DNA from: Silene noctiflora | Lineage: Eukaryota > Streptophyta > Magnoliopsida > Caryophyllales > Caryophyllaceae | DNA: 25,141 nt | Direction: 5' to 3' | Assembly (NCBI GenBank): GCA_009801015.1 | Contig: VHZZ01001042.1 | Span: forward strand, 5,249 to 30,389 | Part shown: positions 21,638-25,141 of the stretch, one piece after another | Layout: every line of letters begins with the position of its first letter | How positions within the stretch are numbered: position 1 is the stretch's first letter | Notes under the pieces: generated by a model | Told to the model about the DNA's origin: nothing | Database searches by the model: none | What the model saw: only the letters and a program-made list of their open reading frames with translations | Made by a program: the position numbers and the translations under genes

Positions 21638-22284
21638 TAATGCCAATAGTAACTTTGTTATATTATATAATGGTCTTACACCGGACTACTAACTGACCTA
21701 AGCTAACGAAATAAACGCTTATGGTGCAAATCCATGTTCAATGTCGTGCAAAGATGAAAGACCATCTTTATAACTATCCACCAACTCTATCTTATGGACA
21801 GTTATAAAGATGAGAGATCGGCTTCAGAGTAAATCTACGAGGACTTGATCTAAATTGGAGAACATTTATCGCACTTTTGTGAATTGTGGATACTGGTACA
21901 GCAGGACGTGGCAAAAGGTTTTATCAACGCTTCCTCGCAACATAAACTAATGTTAAAATGTGAAAAATTTATTGTCTTTTTAGTCTATGAATTGATGATT
22001 TTATTTATCTATTAAAGCTAGCCATAAAAACAAATATATCCATCTATTTAAGAGACAACGGGTACTGTACACCTAATTTTACCAATAAAAAAATAACTAT
22101 TAATAACAATTTAATTTCACAATTAATGCTACTTCATACATTATTATATATAAATGGAATAATATATAAAAATTAATTTTTATAATTTATATGGTAGAAT
22201 TCCATTCTTAAATTAATTCACTTTACAAAGAATTGTATATGCAAAGTGTAAACTCCGTAATTCTGTATATATAAGATAAATAAA
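21638..22284. other. 3' flank of the GLOX gene, no other gene
   Basis: It contains the hairpin at 21764-21811 and AT-rich DNA. Part next to 22284 is the presumed 3'UTR of the minus-strand GLOX gene. No definite poly(A) signal was fixed. Confidence 0.4.
21764..21811. other. strong hairpin (17-bp arms, 14-nt loop)
   Basis: ATCTTTATAACTATCCA and TGGACAGTTATAAAGAT pair at 16 of 17 positions. The function is unknown. It could be a tiny MITE core or a structured RNA. Confidence 0.7.
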
Positions 22285-23928
22285 TCACAAAAGTCGAACC
22301 CAAACCCCGGGACTAGGAACGTCTCGATGCACAACGAACAACATATAAAATCCGGGTGGGGCTAGGTTTGCGGATCCGGGTGTGGTCACATAGACTTGAA
22401 ATTGGCCCGGGCCTACGGGTGTTATGATCTTTGTACGGGTTAAAACAAGCAACCTTTGACTCATTGAGAAAGAATGAGTATTAAAGGCCGGTCTGATCAT
22501 GGTAATTTTGATCGTATCCAGTTTAATTTTCGTAGAAATTGAGAAATTTACCGTGACATTTTTACCATATGTGATATTGGTATATGGAGTTGGAACCGTA
22601 ACAGTCGGGCGGATCCCCGATTTTTTTGAATTCAAATACGGTGGATAGAATGCCTCCAGGCTGAGCTCGGTAGGAAATAACACGTTAGTGAAATTGTAGA
22701 ACGCGTGAGGGTTACTTCCACCTACTAATATTCTCCCGTCTCGTAGTAAAACCGCGCTAGAATGGTACATCCTCGGGATTGTAGACGCCGCCATGACGTA
22801 AAACTTCGAGCCTACGGGTTCATGTGGATCATAAACCACTGGGTTCAAAACCGGATCACGACCAAATTCCCATCCAGCACAACCCGATCTAGCTCCGTTA
22901 ATTATTATTACTTTTCCGTTAGGAAGAAGTATCATATCGCCCATGGTTCGAGCCATAGGCATTTTTTCCATGACCCAAACCGGATTTGGGACATTGATTC
23001 GAATCCTTGCACAAGTGTCGAGAGCCGGTATAAATTGCTTATTCGCCGCGGACCCAAAAGAATTATTTGGTGTACCTCCACATACTAAAACTTGTGCATC
23101 AACTTTCACCCCTAGCTCCAAATTCACCAATGGTAGGAGAACCGCGGATCCAGTACTGGGATAATTCCGCGGTTCTCCTCCTGGTATGCTTGGGTAACTC
23201 CGAACAACTTTATTTGCATTATAATCAAACAAAATCGCTCGATTATTAGCAAAAATAAATAAATTCCCGTCGACATTAAGGAACACGAACGGGTACAAAT
23301 TATTTTCCACGCCTCGAACAAATGTTTGAGCTAAAAATGGCAAATTAAAAATATTTGTTTTCGGAAAAAATTCGTAAGTAAAATGATCTCTACCACCAAT
23401 AATAATAATTTTACCGTCAGGTAAAATATGATTTGTAGCATACCATCTACGGTGAAACAATTTATCAGAAAGTTCCTCCCAATCACACGTAGGACACGGC
23501 GTAAATGTCCGAAAAACGCGTTCTCCGGCTTGCCAACCGCCGCTCTGTAGGAGGCAACCGTCGATTAGAGTAGTCCCGGACGAGCACCACGTATCAGTAA
23601 TTATGTTTAAGGGTCGGTATGTGTTTGATAAAACATTGTACTCGACTGAGTGAGCTGTACAATCGGTTTGATTATATCTAATTGGACAATGGCTCGACGG
23701 CAGAAGGGTTAAATTTGACGGACCGAAATCGGTCCGATCGTACATTATAACACGATCGTTGTGTAGAAGTTGCATATGCATGGCAGAAATGCCTATGCTT
23801 TTTTGTAGAAGTTGCCATTGTCCTGTTTTTACACCTTTTGCTATTGTATTATGAGAAAGAATTAATAAATTGAATAAAAATAGGTGTAAAATGTGAAACA
23901 TTGGAAAATATTTGATAAAATTAAGCAT
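22285..23928 (-). CDS. secreted glyoxal/galactose-oxidase-like copper radical oxidase (aldehyde oxidase GLOX-like)
   Basis: One uninterrupted exon encodes 547 residues, a usual length for plant GLOX-like proteins. Residues about 9-30 are hydrophobic and end ...HNTIA, a probable signal peptide; Met10 is an alternative start. The glyoxal oxidase N-terminal beta-propeller covers about 45-425 and the C-terminal DUF1929 beta domain about 435-547. By alignment from memory with fungal galactose oxidase, the Cys-Tyr cofactor pair is C115 (TWCSSG) and Y163 (RRWYATN). The copper ligands are Y388/H389 (RMYHSS) and H485 (NTHSFS). All are present, so it should be active. The enzymes oxidise aldehydes or alcohols with O2 and release H2O2 in the cell wall; plant members act in pollen, tapetum or wall metabolism. 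Seven N-glycosylation sequons (N72, N86, N288, N412, N451, N457, N461) fit secretion. Confidence 0.95.
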   Translation of the reverse strand: MLNFIKYFPMFHILHLFLFNLLILSHNTIAKGVKTGQWQLLQKSIGISAMHMQLLHNDRVIMYDRTDFGPSNLTLLPSSHCPIRYNQTDCTAHSVEYNVLSNTYRPLNIITDTWCSSGTTLIDGCLLQSGGWQAGERVFRTFTPCPTCDWEELSDKLFHRRWYATNHILPDGKIIIIGGRDHFTYEFFPKTNIFNLPFLAQTFVRGVENNLYPFVFLNVDGNLFIFANNRAILFDYNANKVVRSYPSIPGGEPRNYPSTGSAVLLPLVNLELGVKVDAQVLVCGGTPNNSFGSAANKQFIPALDTCARIRINVPNPVWVMEKMPMARTMGDMILLPNGKVIIINGARSGCAGWEFGRDPVLNPVVYDPHEPVGSKFYVMAASTIPRMYHSSAVLLRDGRILVGGSNPHAFYNFTNVLFPTELSLEAFYPPYLNSKKSGIRPTVTVPTPYTNITYGKNVTVNFSISTKIKLDTIKITMIRPAFNTHSFSMSQRLLVLTRTKIITPVGPGQFQVYVTTPGSANLAPPGFYMLFVVHRDVPSPGVWVRLL

Positions 23929-24463
23929 AATAATAATATTGAAAATTATGAGATTTTTTTTTTTTAAAAAAAAATTAGGGTTTTAGAGAAGATTTAAAAG
24001 AAGAAAATAATGAGGGGTATAAATAATGGTTGGAAGGATAGGTAAGAAGTCATAATCTAGGAAAAAAATACATTATTTTTTATTTTTTATTTTTATTGAA
24101 TGGGTATGTATGTGAATGTACGTATTTAATAAGGAAAAAATTGTATTAAATGAGGCTTGTCCCTCACGAATTGTATTCATGCGAAAAAATTAATATAGGG
24201 ACCATGTAGGTCCATTGATTTTTTTTATATCGACCCGTCTTTTGTAAAGCGGTTTTACATTATTATAGTTTGCTTTATTAAAAAAAAAATATCGGCCTTG
24301 GGTTGATTCCGGTTTATAGACTATATATCAGATGTGATACATCTGATTGTGTATTTTCCAAGTTTTATGATAAAGTTTTTGAGTTTTGCTTTTAGTTATT
24401 ATGAGCTTTAGTATAAATTTTTTTGAGTATGTTCACTTTACACATTAAACTAAAAATCCTCTA
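23929..24463. promoter_or_regulatory. 5' flank and presumed promoter of the GLOX gene
   Basis: On the minus strand TATTTATA (24025-24018) lies about 90 bases upstream of the start codon and may serve as a TATA box. A T-run, seen as A on the minus strand, is near 23955. The 24-base stretch at 24236-24259 is identical to one in the H3 leader at 16631-16654. No other gene is present. Confidence 0.35.
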
Positions 24464-25141
24464 TCTATAAAACCAAAACATTTAGACCTTCTTATTGGCT
24501 CCTTGATTTTAGGACAAATAGGACCCACAATTATTTCTCCTATTTAATTACTCTCTCCTCCAATTTCACGTGATTTTCGATTTCAAAATATTCATATTCA
24601 TATGTTAAGTTTATGATAAAAAGTTTATTTACATAAAACTTTATGCTGAAGAAGAAAATACGAAAAAATAAAAACAAAATTATTTTTATATAAATTGATA
24701 TGTTCAACTACTACAAATTAATAAATTTCAAACTAATAAATTTTAAAATAACAAACAGAATGAATAATAAAAAATAAAATATAGACAAAAAAATTCATAG
24801 AATCATACACTAAATTTCGCACGGAGACCCAAATTATAATATCTTGATGGAAAAAAAAAAACAAAAAAAGATCAACTAAAATTAATTATCGGAAAAAAAA
24901 TTATGAACAATTATTTTGCATGCGGAAAAAATCAACCCCATATATGGTCAGAGTTTTTTTTTTTAGTAGTTAGAGGGTCGGAGTTTATATTATATGGTCG
25001 GATTTTTTTTGGGTAGTTAGAGGTCGGCCAATAATAATTGGGTTAATTAGGATGGTTATGAACTTATGATTTAAATCGTAAGTATAATTTTCAGATTTAT
25101 ACATATTTTTATTTTCTATTATTCGTTTTAAGTTTAAAACG
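24464..25141 (+). mobile_element. 5' part of a second Helitron, cut by the window end
   Basis: It begins A|TCTATAAAACCAAAACAT. About 50 bases (24464-24513) match the 5' end of the Helitron at 10141-10092, including ATTGGCTCCTT(G/A)ATTTTAGG. The rest is AT-rich and non-coding. The 3' end with hairpin and CTRR is not in the window. Confidence 0.6.

Noticed and set aside
22762-23249. Plus-strand frames opposite GLOX
   Set aside because: They are antisense shadows; only the minus-strand frame carries the conserved enzyme motifs.

Overview
The window is nuclear DNA of a flowering plant, almost certainly a eudicot. It has AT-rich non-coding DNA, GT-AG introns, plant-specific gene families and many small plant transposons. 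A Caryophyllales source is possible from the style of the repeats, but this is weak inference. Eight isolated N bases (746, 821, 1232, 3110, 9498, 9589, 9913, 10117) indicate a draft assembly.

Four genes can be supported. (1) A BBR/BPC (BASIC PENTACYSTEINE, group II) GAGA-binding transcription factor lies on the minus strand at 4683-5761. It has a small 18-codon first coding exon and probably a 5'UTR intron reaching about 8052. (2) A three-exon gene for a 117-residue, four-helix membrane protein of the TMEM42/EamA-like type lies on the minus strand at 11867-14831. It is easily missed because no single long reading frame covers it. (3) An intron-containing histone H3 gene of the H3.3 class lies on the plus strand at 16809-18148. 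It carries four substitutions (T22H, A29T, D81E, G102S) and has a near-perfect Type I histone promoter element and TATA box upstream. (4) A single-exon secreted glyoxal/galactose-oxidase-like (GLOX) copper radical oxidase lies on the minus strand at 22285-23928, with all cofactor residues in place. The genes look like independent neighbours and not a functional cluster.

The space between and inside the genes is filled by transposon debris. From left to right: a decayed Ty1/Copia 3' half with its LTR (1-1403); two short Stowaway-like elements; a 410-bp foldback element with 9-bp target duplications (3217-3626) inside an older direct duplication; a tRNA-derived SINE and two hAT-like MITEs in the presumed BPC 5'UTR intron; a complete 1.85-kb non-autonomous Helitron (8294-10141) just upstream of BPC; a family of CGGGTC-rich elements (10531-10955, 14882-15115, 21348-21637 and scraps); a Stowaway MITE and local duplications in the TMEM42-like intron; a Copia gag scrap and a duplication in H3 intron 1; a MITE and a solo Copia LTR with 5-bp target duplications (18831-19306); a 67-bp AT microsatellite; a second SINE; and the 5' end of a second Helitron at the right edge.

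No new multi-gene system is evident. The most noteworthy points are the divergent H3.3 variant with an S-phase-type promoter element, and a clear set of transposon insertions with recognisable ends and target duplications.
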